In this document: piece after piece, positions 9,575-18,205 of the stretch | Position numbering within the stretch: the first letter of the stretch is position 1 | How the letters are laid out: every line of letters begins with the position of its first letter | Source of the DNA: Candidatus Solibacter sp. | GTDB taxonomy: Bacteria > Acidobacteriota > Terriglobia > Bryobacterales > Bryobacteraceae | Direction of reading: 5' to 3' | DNA: 64,000 bases | Assembly (NCBI GenBank): GCA_013822245.1 | Contig: PNKE01000059.1 | Coordinates: forward strand, 1 to 64,000 | Made by a program: the position numbers and the translations under genes | The notes under the pieces: model-generated | Told to the model about the DNA's origin: nothing | Seen by the model: only the letters and a program-made list of their open reading frames with translations | Database searches by the model: none

Positions 9575-12500
9575 TGGACCGCCTCATCGCCATCATCACC
9601 TCCGACGACGAGGCCCTCCGCAATACCCCCCTCGACCGCGCCGTCGAAGGCCTCACCCTCGACCACTTGCTCCAAGCCTGCCGTGCCCTCGACTCCTTCC
9701 GCCGCCAGACCTCCAACCTCTACCACCGAGTCCGCGCCCTCTTCTTCCTCTCCTCCATCCACCGCTACTCGCTCCCCCGCCTCGGCTCCGTCCCCGCCTT
9801 CGGCCACATCCCCTTCCGCGCCTACACTCAGTTTCTCGACCGCCGCTTCGAGGAGTCCATCTCCATCCTTCTCGATGCCGACTCCGCCGATGGCCCCAGC
9901 GAAGCCCTCTCCAGCGCCCTCGCCGCCGCTTACCGCGGTCTCGCCTTCCAGACCCTCGCCGACCAGGTCCGCCGCAGCGTCCGCTCCATCTCCGGCAATC
10001 AATGGATGTTCCGCTGCGGCCACGCCGCTGACTACCCTCTCAGAATTCGCCAGGAGCTGCTCCACTCCTCCTCCGGCCGCTTCCCCATCCTCCGCGAAAC
10101 CACCCCCGTCCGCATGGACCTCTCCCATAGCGCCTGGAGCGACATTTTCTTTCTCGGCATGGACTACCCCGAGGGCGCCCGCGTCCTCAACATCTCCATC
10201 GACCTCGCCATCACCGGCCGCGGCCAACCCAAGCCCCCCGTCGAAGCCCACTTCCGCGTCATCGACCGTCCCGTCATCCGCCTCGTCAGCGTCGACCTCA
10301 ACGCCCACGTCGAACTCTCCGCCGTCGCCGAAGTCTTCGATTTCGCCAAGGACTACCTCGGCCTGCTCAAAGCCGCCGTCATCGCCTCCGGCATCGTCCC
10401 CCCCGGCATGGAAGGCGCTCCCGCCTCGCTCGCCCCCCTCCTTGAACGCCTCACCGGACACCCTGGCCACGGCATCGAAATCGTCTCCAAGGTCAACGAC
10501 ATCCCCAAAGGCTCCCGCCTCGCCGTCTCCACAAATCTGCTCGCCTGCCTCATCGCCGCCTGCATGAGGGCCACCGGCCAGGTCTCCACTCTCACCGGCG
10601 CCATGGAAGAGGACGACCGCCGCCTCGTCGCCGCCCGCGCCATCCTCGGCGAATGGCTCGGCGGTTCCGGAGGCGGCTGGCAGGATTCCGGCGGCGTCTG
10701 GCCCGGCGTGAAACTCATCCGCGGCGTCCAGGCTCAGCCCGCCGATCCCGAGTTCGGCATCAGCCGCGGCTGCCTCCTCCCCCGCCACGATCTCCTCCCG
10801 GATGACCGCGTCCCTCCTGCCGCCCGGCAACTCCTCCAGGACTCCCTCGTCCTCGTCCACGGCGGCATGGCCCAGGACGTCGGACCCATTCTCGAAATGG
10901 TCACCGAGAAGTACCTCCTCCGCTCCGCCCGCGAATGGCAGGCCCGCGGCGAGGCCGTCGGCATTCTCGACCAGGTCCTCGACCGTCTCGCCCACGCCGA
11001 CATCCGCGGCATCGGCAGCCTCACCCAGCGCAACTTTGACGCCCCCATCCAGACCATCATCCCCTGGGCCGGCAACCACTACACCCAACTCCTCATTAAC
11101 CGCGCCCGCGCTGAATTCGGCTCCCGCTTCTGGGGCTTCTGGATGCTCGGCGGCATGGCCGGCGGCGGCATGGGCTTCCTCTTCGACCCCGAAATCAAAC
11201 CCCAGGCCGCCACCCGCATCCAGCACATCCTCTCCGAAACCAAGCGCGAACTCGAAGGCGGCGTCCCCTTCGCCATGGAACCGGTCGTCTACGACTTCCG
11301 TATCAACCCCCGCGGCAGTTGGTCCGAACTCGTCCCAGCCGCCGAAGCCCTCATGCCCCCGGCCTACTACGTCCTCACCGCCCCGGCCCTGCTCCGCCGC
11401 GAGTCCCGCAGCCTCACCCCCGCCCAGCGCGCCGATCTCGAACACTTCGGCGCCCGCAGCCGTGAAGGCGGCGAATGGGCCGCCGCCGGCGCCACCCTCA
11501 TTGACCACCTGCTGCCCGAAACCGCCCAGTCCAAGTCCGCTTCCTCCTCCCTCGACGCCCTGCTCGAATCCCATGGCTTCGACCGCGTCCAGCACTCGCA
11601 GATCCGTGCCGACATGAAGTCCGGCCGCATCGGCCTCGCCCAGAACCGCCTCCCGGCCTCCGCCCGCATCACCAACGTCGACCCCGGCGAACTCCCCGGC
11701 ATCGACGGCGTCCACTCCCGCTTCGTCTCCATCGGCCAGGACGCCCTCGCCCAGGGCTCCATCGCCGCCGTCTCCCTCGCCGGCGGCGCCGGCAGCCGCT
11801 GGACCCGCGGCGCGGGCGTCGTCAAGGCCCTCAACCCTTTCTGCAAAATCGCCGGCCGCCACCGCTCATTCGTCGAAATCCACCTCGCTAAGAGCCGCAA
11901 GGCCTCGCGCCCCTACCCCCTCGCCATCCCCCACGTCTTCACCACCAGTTATATGACCCATCGCCCCTTTGAGGCCTCGCTCGCACGCGAGTCCAGCTTC
12001 GGCTACCAGGGGCCCCTCCTTCTCTCGCCCGGACGCAGCGTCGGCCTCCGTTTCATCCCCATGACCCGCGACCTCCGCTTCGCCTGGGAAGAGACCCCCC
12101 AGCAGGTCCTCGACGTCCAGAAACAAAAGGTCATCGAAAGCCTCCGCGCAGGCCTCATCCAATGGGCCCTCGCCGCCGGCGAAGGCTCTGACTACCGCGA
12201 CAACCTCCCGCTCCAGTGCCTCCACCCCACCGGCCACTGGTACGAACTGCCCAACATGCTCCGCAACGGCGTCCTCGCCCGCCTGCTCGACGAGCGCCCG
12301 TCGCTGAAAACCCTCCTGCTCCACAATATCGACACCCTCGGCGCCGACGTCGATCCCGGCCTGCTCGGCTTCCACCTCGATTCCGGCGCCGCCATGACCG
12401 TCGAAGTCATCCCCCGCCTGCTCGACGACCGCGGCGGCGGACTCGCCCGCGTCGATGGCCGCATCCGCCTCGTCGAAGGCCTCGCCCTGCCCGGCGAGCG

Positions 12501-12885
12501 CATCGAATTCGACCTCTCGTTCTACAACTCCGGCACCATGTGGATCGACATCGACCGCATGCTCGCCGCCTTCCCCCTCACCCGCGCCCAACTCCGCGAC
12601 CAGGCCGCCGTCGATGCCGCCGTCCGCGATCTCGCCGCCCGCATGCCCTCTTACGTCACCATCAAGGACGTCAAGAAACGCTGGGGCCGCGGTCAGGAAG
12701 ACATCTTCCCCGTCGCCCAGTTCGAAAAACTCTGGGGCGATATGACCGCCCTGCCCGAACTCGATTGCCGCTACCTCTCCGTGCCCCGCCTCCGCGGTCA
12801 GCAGTTGAAAGACGTCGCCCAACTCGACGGCTGGGTCCGCGACGGCTCCGCCGCCCACGTCGCGTCACTCTGCGATTGGCAGTAG
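9574..12885 (+). CDS. fusion of fucokinase-like GHMP kinase and UDPGP-family nucleotidyltransferase
   Basis: 1103 residues in two parts. Residues ~170-545 resemble fucokinase/GHMP kinases: PVRMDLSHSAWSD and GARVLNISIDLAI (178-213), the phosphate-loop position GSRLAVSTNLL (313-323), GGGWQDSGGVWPGVK (366-380) and the C-terminal LGGMAGGGMGFLFDPE (525-540). Residues ~660-1090 match the UDP-sugar pyrophosphorylase family: LAGGAGSRW (735-743), VFTTSYMTH (788-796), GHWYELPNMLRNGVLARLL (887-905), LLLHNIDTLGADVDP (914-928), FYNSGTMWIDI (983-993). Expected logic: phosphorylate a free sugar at C1, then attach a nucleotide, as in the salvage enzyme FKP, but with the domain order reversed. Key motifs are altered (GGW to SAW; GSGLGTSS to GSRLAVST; GTR to GSR), so substrate and activity are uncertain. 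Coupled to the GalU-like gene upstream. Confidence 0.8.
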   Translation: MDRLIAIITSDDEALRNTPLDRAVEGLTLDHLLQACRALDSFRRQTSNLYHRVRALFFLSSIHRYSLPRLGSVPAFGHIPFRAYTQFLDRRFEESISILLDADSADGPSEALSSALAAAYRGLAFQTLADQVRRSVRSISGNQWMFRCGHAADYPLRIRQELLHSSSGRFPILRETTPVRMDLSHSAWSDIFFLGMDYPEGARVLNISIDLAITGRGQPKPPVEAHFRVIDRPVIRLVSVDLNAHVELSAVAEVFDFAKDYLGLLKAAVIASGIVPPGMEGAPASLAPLLERLTGHPGHGIEIVSKVNDIPKGSRLAVSTNLLACLIAACMRATGQVSTLTGAMEEDDRRLVAARAILGEWLGGSGGGWQDSGGVWPGVKLIRGVQAQPADPEFGISRGCLLPRHDLLPDDRVPPAARQLLQDSLVLVHGGMAQDVGPILEMVTEKYLLRSAREWQARGEAVGILDQVLDRLAHADIRGIGSLTQRNFDAPIQTIIPWAGNHYTQLLINRARAEFGSRFWGFWMLGGMAGGGMGFLFDPEIKPQAATRIQHILSETKRELEGGVPFAMEPVVYDFRINPRGSWSELVPAAEALMPPAYYVLTAPALLRRESRSLTPAQRADLEHFGARSREGGEWAAAGATLIDHLLPETAQSKSASSSLDALLESHGFDRVQHSQIRADMKSGRIGLAQNRLPASARITNVDPGELPGIDGVHSRFVSIGQDALAQGSIAAVSLAGGAGSRWTRGAGVVKALNPFCKIAGRHRSFVEIHLAKSRKASRPYPLAIPHVFTTSYMTHRPFEASLARESSFGYQGPLLLSPGRSVGLRFIPMTRDLRFAWEETPQQVLDVQKQKVIESLRAGLIQWALAAGEGSDYRDNLPLQCLHPTGHWYELPNMLRNGVLARLLDERPSLKTLLLHNIDTLGADVDPGLLGFHLDSGAAMTVEVIPRLLDDRGGGLARVDGRIRLVEGLALPGERIEFDLSFYNSGTMWIDIDRMLAAFPLTRAQLRDQAAVDAAVRDLAARMPSYVTIKDVKKRWGRGQEDIFPVAQFEKLWGDMTALPELDCRYLSVPRLRGQQLKDVAQLDGWVRDGSAAHVASLCDWQ

Positions 12886-12895
12886 CCGCATCCGG

Positions 12896-13540
12896 CTACT
12901 TCTCTTTCACCGCCACCAGCCGCACCGTCGGCGACCGCCCGTCCGCGTTCGTCGCCCATTCGGCCTGCATCGTCTTGTCCTCATACCGCAACACCCTCAA
13001 GCGCCCGAACGACCGCAACAGTTCGTTCGTCTTATACCCCTCCTGCCCCGGCATCGGCCGCGCATCCAGATGCGGACCCTCCACCACCAGCACCCCGCCC
13101 GGCTTCAGCATGTCGATGATCTTCGCCGCGTTCTTCGTCGCCACGCTCGAAACGTACATGCACAGGATCAGGTCGTACTTCGCCCGCGCCGGCGGAATGT
13201 CCTCAAAGCGTGCGACATTCGCCTCCAGCGTCGCCCCCACCTTCGCCGCCGCCGCCTGCGCCTGCTTGATCGCCTCCCTCGACACGTCGATGCCGGTCAC
13301 CTTCCAGCCCTTGCGCGCCAGATACACCGCGTTGCGCCCGTTGCCCATGCCGATGTCCAGCGCCGCGCCCGAAGGCAGGTTCGCCGTCGCCTCCAGCACC
13401 AGCGTCGACGGATTTACCGGCACTTTCGCTCCGCCCTGGTAGATCGCATCCCAGCGCGCGCCGGGCGCCTGCGCCCAGGCGGCGCCGGCCATCAGAATCG
13501 CGGACAGAACTGTAACGCTTGGCAGGGTTTTCATTTTCAT
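12896..13540 (-). CDS. class I SAM-dependent methyltransferase with predicted signal peptide
   Basis: 214 residues. The first ~23 residues (MKMKTLPSVTVLSAILMAGAAWA) look like a cleaved Sec signal. The remainder is a Rossmann methyltransferase: motif I ALDIGMGNGRNAVYLAR (about 60-76), acidic end of strand 2 (GIDVSREAI), motif post-II YDLILCMYV, and LKPGGVLVVEGP. The substrate is not predictable. A SAM enzyme outside the cytoplasm would be odd, so the hydrophobic start may be a membrane anchor or the enzyme may be repurposed. It is 14 bases upstream of nothing on its own strand but directly follows the CusF-like lipoprotein gene (13555-13869), same strand, 14 bases apart. It ends 10 bases from the convergent kinase fusion. 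Confidence 0.8.
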   Translation of the reverse strand: MKMKTLPSVTVLSAILMAGAAWAQAPGARWDAIYQGGAKVPVNPSTLVLEATANLPSGAALDIGMGNGRNAVYLARKGWKVTGIDVSREAIKQAQAAAAKVGATLEANVARFEDIPPARAKYDLILCMYVSSVATKNAAKIIDMLKPGGVLVVEGPHLDARPMPGQEGYKTNELLRSFGRLRVLRYEDKTMQAEWATNADGRSPTVRLVAVKEK

Positions 13541-13554
13541 TTGCGCTTCGGTCC

Positions 13555-13869
13555 TTACTGTTGCGGTTGAATGTTGGTCAGCCAGTAGTGGAGGTCGTTC
13601 ATCTCCACCGTCGCGGTGATCTTCATTCCTTCTTTCAACTTCGCGAACTCCTCCGCCGACGGCACCGGGAAGTCCATCGTCATCGCTTCCATCCAGCCTT
13701 CTATCTTCTCGTGCTTCACCACCGCCACCCGCATGCCGGGCTTCAGCCTCAGCACCTCGCCCCGCATCGGATACGTCTTCTCCGGCTTGCCGTAATCAAA
13801 CGACGGCTCCTTCTTCGCCGTGCAGCCCGCCAGGGCCGCCGCAAGCAACATGACCGTTCGGCGTGTCAT
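13555..13869 (-). CDS. CusF-like copper-binding lipoprotein
   Basis: 104 residues. An N-terminal lipoprotein signal (MTRRTVMLLAAALAGC) is followed by a small OB-fold domain with the CusF-type pattern: GEVLRLKPGMRVAVVKHEKIEGWMEAMTMDFPV, then LKEGMKITATVEMNDLHYWLT. The His, Trp, and two Met in MEAMTMDF are the copper-ligand positions in this family. Proteins of this type chaperone Cu(I) in the periplasm or regulate SCO-type assembly factors. It lies between the acyl-CoA dehydrogenase gene (upstream, 19 bases) and the exported methyltransferase on the minus strand, suggesting one transcript. Confidence 0.82.
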   Translation of the reverse strand: MTRRTVMLLAAALAGCTAKKEPSFDYGKPEKTYPMRGEVLRLKPGMRVAVVKHEKIEGWMEAMTMDFPVPSAEEFAKLKEGMKITATVEMNDLHYWLTNIQPQQ

Positions 13870-13888
13870 CGGAATCCTCCTTGGGAAA

Positions 13889-15058
13889 CTACTTGTAGGC
13901 CGGAATGCCCGTCACCCGCTCGCCGATCACCAGCGTGTGGATGTGGTCCGTTCCTTCGTATGTTTTCACACTTTCCAGGTTCGCCATGTGCCGCATCATC
14001 GGGTAATCGTCGGTGATCCCGTTCGCCCCCAGCAGGTCCCGCGCCGTCCGCGCCACGTCCAGCGCCATCGCCGTGTTGTTGCCCTTCAGCATCGAAATGT
14101 GCGCCGCCTCCAGTTTCCCCATGTCCTTCAGTCGCCCGCACTGCATCGCCAGCAACTGAGCCTTCGTGATCTCAGAGATCATCCACGCCAGCTTCGCCTG
14201 CACCAGTTGGTGTGACGCGATCGGCTTGTTGTCAAACTGCTTGCGCTCGATCGTGTACTGCCGCGCCGACTCATAACAGTCCATCGCCGCGCCCACCACG
14301 CCCCAACCAATCCCGTACCGCGCCTGCGACAAACACATCAGAGCCGCCTTCAGCCCCTTCGCGCCCGGCAGCAGATTGTCCGCCGGAATCCGGCAATCCG
14401 AAAACATCAGCGACGACGTCACCGACGCCCGCATAGACATCTTCCCGTGGATCTCCGACGTCGTATAGCCCGGCGTCCCCTTCTCGACAAGGAACCCCCG
14501 GATCCCCTCATCCGTCCTCGCCCACACCACCGCCACGTCGGCCACGCAGCCGTTCGTGATCCACGTCTTCTCGCCGTTCAGCACCCACCCCGCGCCGTCC
14601 TGCTTCGCCGTCGCCGTCATCCCGCCCGGATTCGACCCGAACCCCGGCTCCGTCAACCCGAAACACCCCACCGCCTCGCCAGTCCGCAGCCTCGGCAGCC
14701 ACTTGTCCTTCTGGGCGTCCGAGCCGAACGTGTGGACCGGATACATTACAAGCGCGCCCTGCACGCTCACAAAACTCCGCAGCCCCGAATCGCCCCGCTC
14801 GATCTCCTGCATCACCAGCCCGTATTCGACGTTCGACAACTCCGCGCACCCGTATCCCGTCAGGTTCGCCCCCAGAAATCCCAACTCGCCCATCTTCCGG
14901 ATCAGGCGCGAAGGGAACCGCCCTTCGTTGAAACAGTCCTTGATCACCGGCGCCACCTCTTCATCGACGAACTGCCGCGCCGTCTGGCGCACCAGCAGTT
15001 CCTCATCGCTCATCATCAAGTCGATATTGAGGTAATCAACTCCGCGGAAGCTGGGCAT
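13889..15058 (-). CDS. acyl-CoA dehydrogenase, glutaryl-CoA dehydrogenase type
   Basis: 389 residues, the normal length. FAD enzyme that oxidises and decarboxylates glutaryl-CoA to crotonyl-CoA in lysine/tryptophan and aromatic breakdown. Seen: RSFVSVQGALVM (Arg that binds the glutaryl carboxylate, about residue 94), CFGLTEPGFGSNPGGM (FAD/substrate loop), WITNG, and the C-terminal YEGTDHIHTLVIG, in which E368 is the catalytic base. The pattern around the Arg and the late YEGTDHIH motif favour the glutaryl-CoA subgroup over short-chain acyl-CoA dehydrogenases. First gene of a minus-strand run with the CusF-like lipoprotein. Confidence 0.92.
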   Translation of the reverse strand: MPSFRGVDYLNIDLMMSDEELLVRQTARQFVDEEVAPVIKDCFNEGRFPSRLIRKMGELGFLGANLTGYGCAELSNVEYGLVMQEIERGDSGLRSFVSVQGALVMYPVHTFGSDAQKDKWLPRLRTGEAVGCFGLTEPGFGSNPGGMTATAKQDGAGWVLNGEKTWITNGCVADVAVVWARTDEGIRGFLVEKGTPGYTTSEIHGKMSMRASVTSSLMFSDCRIPADNLLPGAKGLKAALMCLSQARYGIGWGVVGAAMDCYESARQYTIERKQFDNKPIASHQLVQAKLAWMISEITKAQLLAMQCGRLKDMGKLEAAHISMLKGNNTAMALDVARTARDLLGANGITDDYPMMRHMANLESVKTYEGTDHIHTLVIGERVTGIPAYK

Positions 15059-15144
15059 ACCCTCTCATGTTAGCCCCAATTCCAGCGCTCCGGCCGCCGC
15101 CTCATGCCTGCGAATTCCCGTCCCTTCCCCCGCCTACCCCTCCA

Positions 15145-16101
15145 TCACCCCGCGCCCCTCAACAGCACCTTCATCGACCCCTTCCGCTGCGCCTCCAGAA
15201 ACGCCTCCGCCCCCGCCTCCAGCGGATACTCGCCCGTGATCATATCGTCCAACAATAACTTGCCCTTCTTGATCAGCTTCATCGCCGCCTCCATCCGCCC
15301 GCACCTCGACCCAATCAGCGTGATCTCGTCCACCACCACCGGCGCCATGTCCAGCGAAACCTCCCCGTTCACCGTCGACTTCATCACCACCGTCCCCCTC
15401 GGCCGCGTCATCGCCACCGCGTCTCTCAACCCTTCCGCCCGCCCCGTCGCCTCCACCGTCCACCGGTACGCCTTCGCCGGCGGCTCTTCGTTCAAGTGCA
15501 CCTCGATGCCTGCCTTCGCCGCCACCGCCAGCTTGTCCACATGCCGCCCGTACTGATGCACCTCGGCCCCATGCGCCGCCAGCACCTGCCCGACCAGCAG
15601 CCCCAGCTTCCCGTCGCCCAGCACCGCCACCGCTTCGCCTTTCGGGATCTTCACCTGGTCCAGAATCTCGCACGCCGCCGCCACCGGCTCGGCAAACACC
15701 GCGTGTTCGGTCTTCACCCCTTCCGGCACCTCCAGCAGGTTCGCCTCCGGCAGCGTGAAATACTCCGCGAACGCCCCCGGATGCTTCACAATCCCCAGCA
15801 CCGTCCGCTCCGCGCAATGCCGCCCCAACCCCTCGCCGCAATACACGCACTTCCCGCACGCCACGTTGATCCCGCCCACCACGCGCTTGCCCAGCCAGCT
15901 CTTGTCGTCCGACGCCACCACTTCGGCCACGAACTCATGGCCCGGCTGCCCCGTGAACGAGTAATACCCGCGCAGCAGTTCCAGGTCCGTGTTGCAGATC
16001 CCGCCCCGCAGCAGCTTCAGCAGCGCATGGCCCGCCTTGCGCCTCGGCCGCGGCGCTTTGGTCGCCGCCAGCGACCCGTCTTCGATCCACAGCCTGATCA
16101 T
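15145..16101 (-). CDS. zinc-dependent alcohol dehydrogenase (MDR family)
   Basis: 318 residues from the ATG at 16101; the longer open frame (to 16191) adds an unconvincing low-complexity segment. Medium-chain dehydrogenase: catalytic zinc Cys in GGICNTDLELLRGYY, GQPGHEFVAEVV (His/Glu), structural zinc cysteines CGKCVYCGEGLGRHC (about residues 83-97), and the nucleotide-binding loop VLGDGKLGLLVGQVLAAHGA (the usual GxGxxG is changed to GDGKLG). Related proteins are threonine/sorbitol or quinone-type dehydrogenases; the substrate is undetermined. The start overlaps the stop of the HhH gene by 4 bases (ATGA), so they are coupled. Confidence 0.88.
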   Translation of the reverse strand: MIRLWIEDGSLAATKAPRPRRKAGHALLKLLRGGICNTDLELLRGYYSFTGQPGHEFVAEVVASDDKSWLGKRVVGGINVACGKCVYCGEGLGRHCAERTVLGIVKHPGAFAEYFTLPEANLLEVPEGVKTEHAVFAEPVAAACEILDQVKIPKGEAVAVLGDGKLGLLVGQVLAAHGAEVHQYGRHVDKLAVAAKAGIEVHLNEEPPAKAYRWTVEATGRAEGLRDAVAMTRPRGTVVMKSTVNGEVSLDMAPVVVDEITLIGSRCGRMEAAMKLIKKGKLLLDDMITGEYPLEAGAEAFLEAQRKGSMKVLLRGAG

Positions 16102-16373
16102 CGCCCGCCCGCCTTTCTCACTCTCGACCAGTACCACCACTGCCGCTGCTCCGCCGGCAACTCCCGATCCCGCGCCTGCGCCACCGCGCACACCAGCGTG
16201 TCCTCAACGCACGGATCCTGCCGCGTCCCGGTCAGCCTGCAAAGCTCCTTGTACAGCTTCTTGCCGTCCTTCTTCGCCAGTTGCCCGACGCTGGTAATCC
16301 CCAGCAACTCGAAGTCCCTCAGGAACGCCCGCCCCACCCCCGCCAGGTCTTTCAGTTGACGCTCGTCTCTCAT
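16098..16373 (-). CDS. helix-hairpin-helix protein of the Cdd1 (pathogenicity locus) family
   Basis: 91 residues from the ATG at 16373. The pattern fits the Cdd1/mitomycin-resistance-like family: a helix-hairpin-helix LAGVGRAFLRDFELLGITSVGQLAKKD (about 10-36), LYKELCRLTGTRQDPCVEDTLVCAV, and the tryptophan-rich QRQWWYWSRVRK. Such proteins are small and single-domain with no proven biochemical role; the HhH suggests nucleic-acid or protein binding. The stop overlaps the start of the alcohol dehydrogenase (ATGA). The longer frame reaching 16721 is a shadow of the divergent rhamnose mutarotase gene. Confidence 0.82.
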   Translation of the reverse strand: MRDERQLKDLAGVGRAFLRDFELLGITSVGQLAKKDGKKLYKELCRLTGTRQDPCVEDTLVCAVAQARDRELPAEQRQWWYWSRVRKAGGR

Positions 16374-16400
16374 CGCCACGCCCCCTTCGCACCCGCTATC

Positions 16401-16730
16401 ATGCCAGACATGCAGCGCGTCTGTTTCACCCTCCAGGTCAAGCCCGGCCGCCTCGACGAATACAAACTCCGCCACCGTGAAGTCTGGCCAGATATGCTCG
16501 ACGCCCTCCGCCGCACCGGCTGGACCAACTACTCGCTCTTCCTCCGCTCCGACGGCCTCCTCATCGGCTACCTCGAAACCCCAGACTTCGCCGCCGCCCG
16601 CGCCGGCATGGACCTCTCGCCCGTCAACGCCCGCTGGCAATCCGAAATGCGCGACTTCTTCATCGACCCCGGCGCCCGCGACCCCGACAAACAAATGTTC
16701 TCCATCGAAGAGGTCTTCCACCTCGACTGA
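16401..16730 (+). CDS. rhaM: L-rhamnose mutarotase
   Basis: 109 residues. RhaM interconverts alpha- and beta-L-rhamnose ahead of isomerisation. Family pattern: RVCFTLQVKPGRLDEYKLRHREVWPDML (catalytic Tyr and His), GWTNYSLFLRSDGLLIGYLETPDF, and the C-terminal SIEEVFHLD. The start at ATG 16401 (or 16410) fits the roughly 104-residue family. It is divergent from the HhH gene (27 bases between starts) and 35 bases upstream of threonine synthase. Other rhamnose-catabolic genes are not in this window, but the FucP-type permease at 22.3 kb could import a deoxyhexose. Confidence 0.92.
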   Translation: MPDMQRVCFTLQVKPGRLDEYKLRHREVWPDMLDALRRTGWTNYSLFLRSDGLLIGYLETPDFAAARAGMDLSPVNARWQSEMRDFFIDPGARDPDKQMFSIEEVFHLD

Positions 16731-16765
16731 CCTCGCCTCCGCGCGCCATCTGAAATAATAATTAC

Positions 16766-18076
16766 TTGCCCTCCGTCCTAGCCTGTATCAACACACTCTG
16801 CGCCTCGTCCTTCTCCATCGACGAGGTCATCTATACCTGTCCCCGCTGCGGCGCCCTCGTTGAATACCGCGACGAAGGCCTCTCGCTCGACCCCCATCAA
16901 TCAGCCAAACTCTGGCGCGCCCGCCGCATGTCCAACCTCCCCGTCGACCAGAGCGGCGTATGGCGCTTCCGCGAACTCCTCGCCTTCGCCAACCCCGAAA
17001 CCGATCGCATCGTCACCCTCCGCGAAGGCAACACCCCCCTTCTCGACGCCCCCCGCGCCGCCGCCTACGCCGGCCTCGACTCGCTCACCTTCAAGCACCA
17101 GGGCTTCAACCCCACCGGCTCGTTCAAGGACAACGGCATGACCGCCGGCTCCACCGTCGGCCTCCGCCTCGGCATGAAACGCGTCGCCTGCGTCTCCACC
17201 GGCAACACCTCCGCCTCCATGGCCGCCTACGCCGCCGCCGCCGGCATGACGCCCATCATCTTTCTGCCCCACGGCAACATCAGCTACGGCAAACTCGCCC
17301 AGGCGCTGGAATACGGCGCCCTCACCCTCCAGGTCGAAGCCAACTTCGACCAGATCCTCGCGCTGGTCCGCGTCCTCGCCGATGAACTCGGCATCTACCT
17401 GCTGAACTCCGTCAACCCCTTCCGCATCGAAGGCCAGAAGACCATCATGGTCGAGATGATGGACCAGCTCGACTGGCGCCTGCCCGATTGGGTCGTCGTC
17501 CCCGGCGGCAACCTCGGCAACATCTCCGCCTTCGGCAAGGCCTTCCGCGAACTCAAGGCCATGGGCTTTGTCGAACGTCTCCCCCGCTTCGCCGTCGTCC
17601 AGGCCGAAGGCTCCGCGCCTTTCTCTGATTACTTCCGCGATCGCGGTGAATTCCAGCCCGTCACGTCGCCCGAAACCCTCGCCACCGCCATCCGCATCGG
17701 CGATCCCGTCTCCTGGCCCAAAGCCATCGACGCCGTCGATTCATCCTCCGGCGTCGTCTGCAAGGTCTCCGAACAGGAGATCGCCGACGCCAAGGCCGTC
17801 GTCGGCCAGTGCGGCATCGGCTGCGAACCCGCCTCCGCCGCCACCCTCGCCGGACTCAAACAACTCGTCGCCTCCGGCCAGGTCGACAAATCCGCCGCCG
17901 TCGTCGCCGTCCTCACCGGCAACGTCCTCAAGGACCCTGACTACATCTTCAAGTACCACACCGGCCAGTTGAAAACCCCCGCCGGCGCCCTGCTCAATTC
18001 CACCTTTGGAAACGCCCCCGTCGTCGTCCCCAATGAGCCGGGCCGCATCGCCGATATCATCAACCAGCGCACCTGA
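16766..18076 (+). CDS. thrC: threonine synthase
   Basis: 436 residues. PLP enzyme converting O-phosphohomoserine to threonine. Seen: N-terminal cysteines C7, C12, C25 and C28 (a zinc-ribbon-like patch), REGNTPLL, the PLP lysine K121 in NPTGSFKDNGM, STGNTSASMAAYAAAAGM, the glycine-rich phosphate loop PGGNLGNISAFGKA, and a serine/threonine-rich LTGNVLKDPDYI near the end. This matches the ThrC class related to plant and Bacillus enzymes. The start is TTG at 16766, the only sensible option that keeps the cysteine pair. Confidence 0.93.
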   Translation: MPSVLACINTLCASSFSIDEVIYTCPRCGALVEYRDEGLSLDPHQSAKLWRARRMSNLPVDQSGVWRFRELLAFANPETDRIVTLREGNTPLLDAPRAAAYAGLDSLTFKHQGFNPTGSFKDNGMTAGSTVGLRLGMKRVACVSTGNTSASMAAYAAAAGMTPIIFLPHGNISYGKLAQALEYGALTLQVEANFDQILALVRVLADELGIYLLNSVNPFRIEGQKTIMVEMMDQLDWRLPDWVVVPGGNLGNISAFGKAFRELKAMGFVERLPRFAVVQAEGSAPFSDYFRDRGEFQPVTSPETLATAIRIGDPVSWPKAIDAVDSSSGVVCKVSEQEIADAKAVVGQCGIGCEPASAATLAGLKQLVASGQVDKSAAVVAVLTGNVLKDPDYIFKYHTGQLKTPAGALLNSTFGNAPVVVPNEPGRIADIINQRT

Positions 18077-18205
18077 TCCCGCCGCGGGTGTGTTCTTCCG
18101 ACACACCTGCCCGTTTACATCCCTCGCGCGTCCCCCTGCCCCGCGCCCGTCCCGCCGCATCCCCCGATTGGCGTTAAACGTGCTTCCCTTTTCACGGAGG
18201 CGCAT

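Noticed and set aside
9457-11862. 801-aa minus-strand open frame inside the kinase fusion gene
   Set aside because: Glycine/alanine/glutamate-rich shadow caused by the C-rich third positions of the real plus-strand gene; no domain-like motifs.
16374-16721. N-terminal extension of the HhH gene (open frame to 16721)
   Set aside because: It runs antisense through the rhamnose mutarotase gene and is low-complexity; the ATG at 16373 gives a protein matching the family length.
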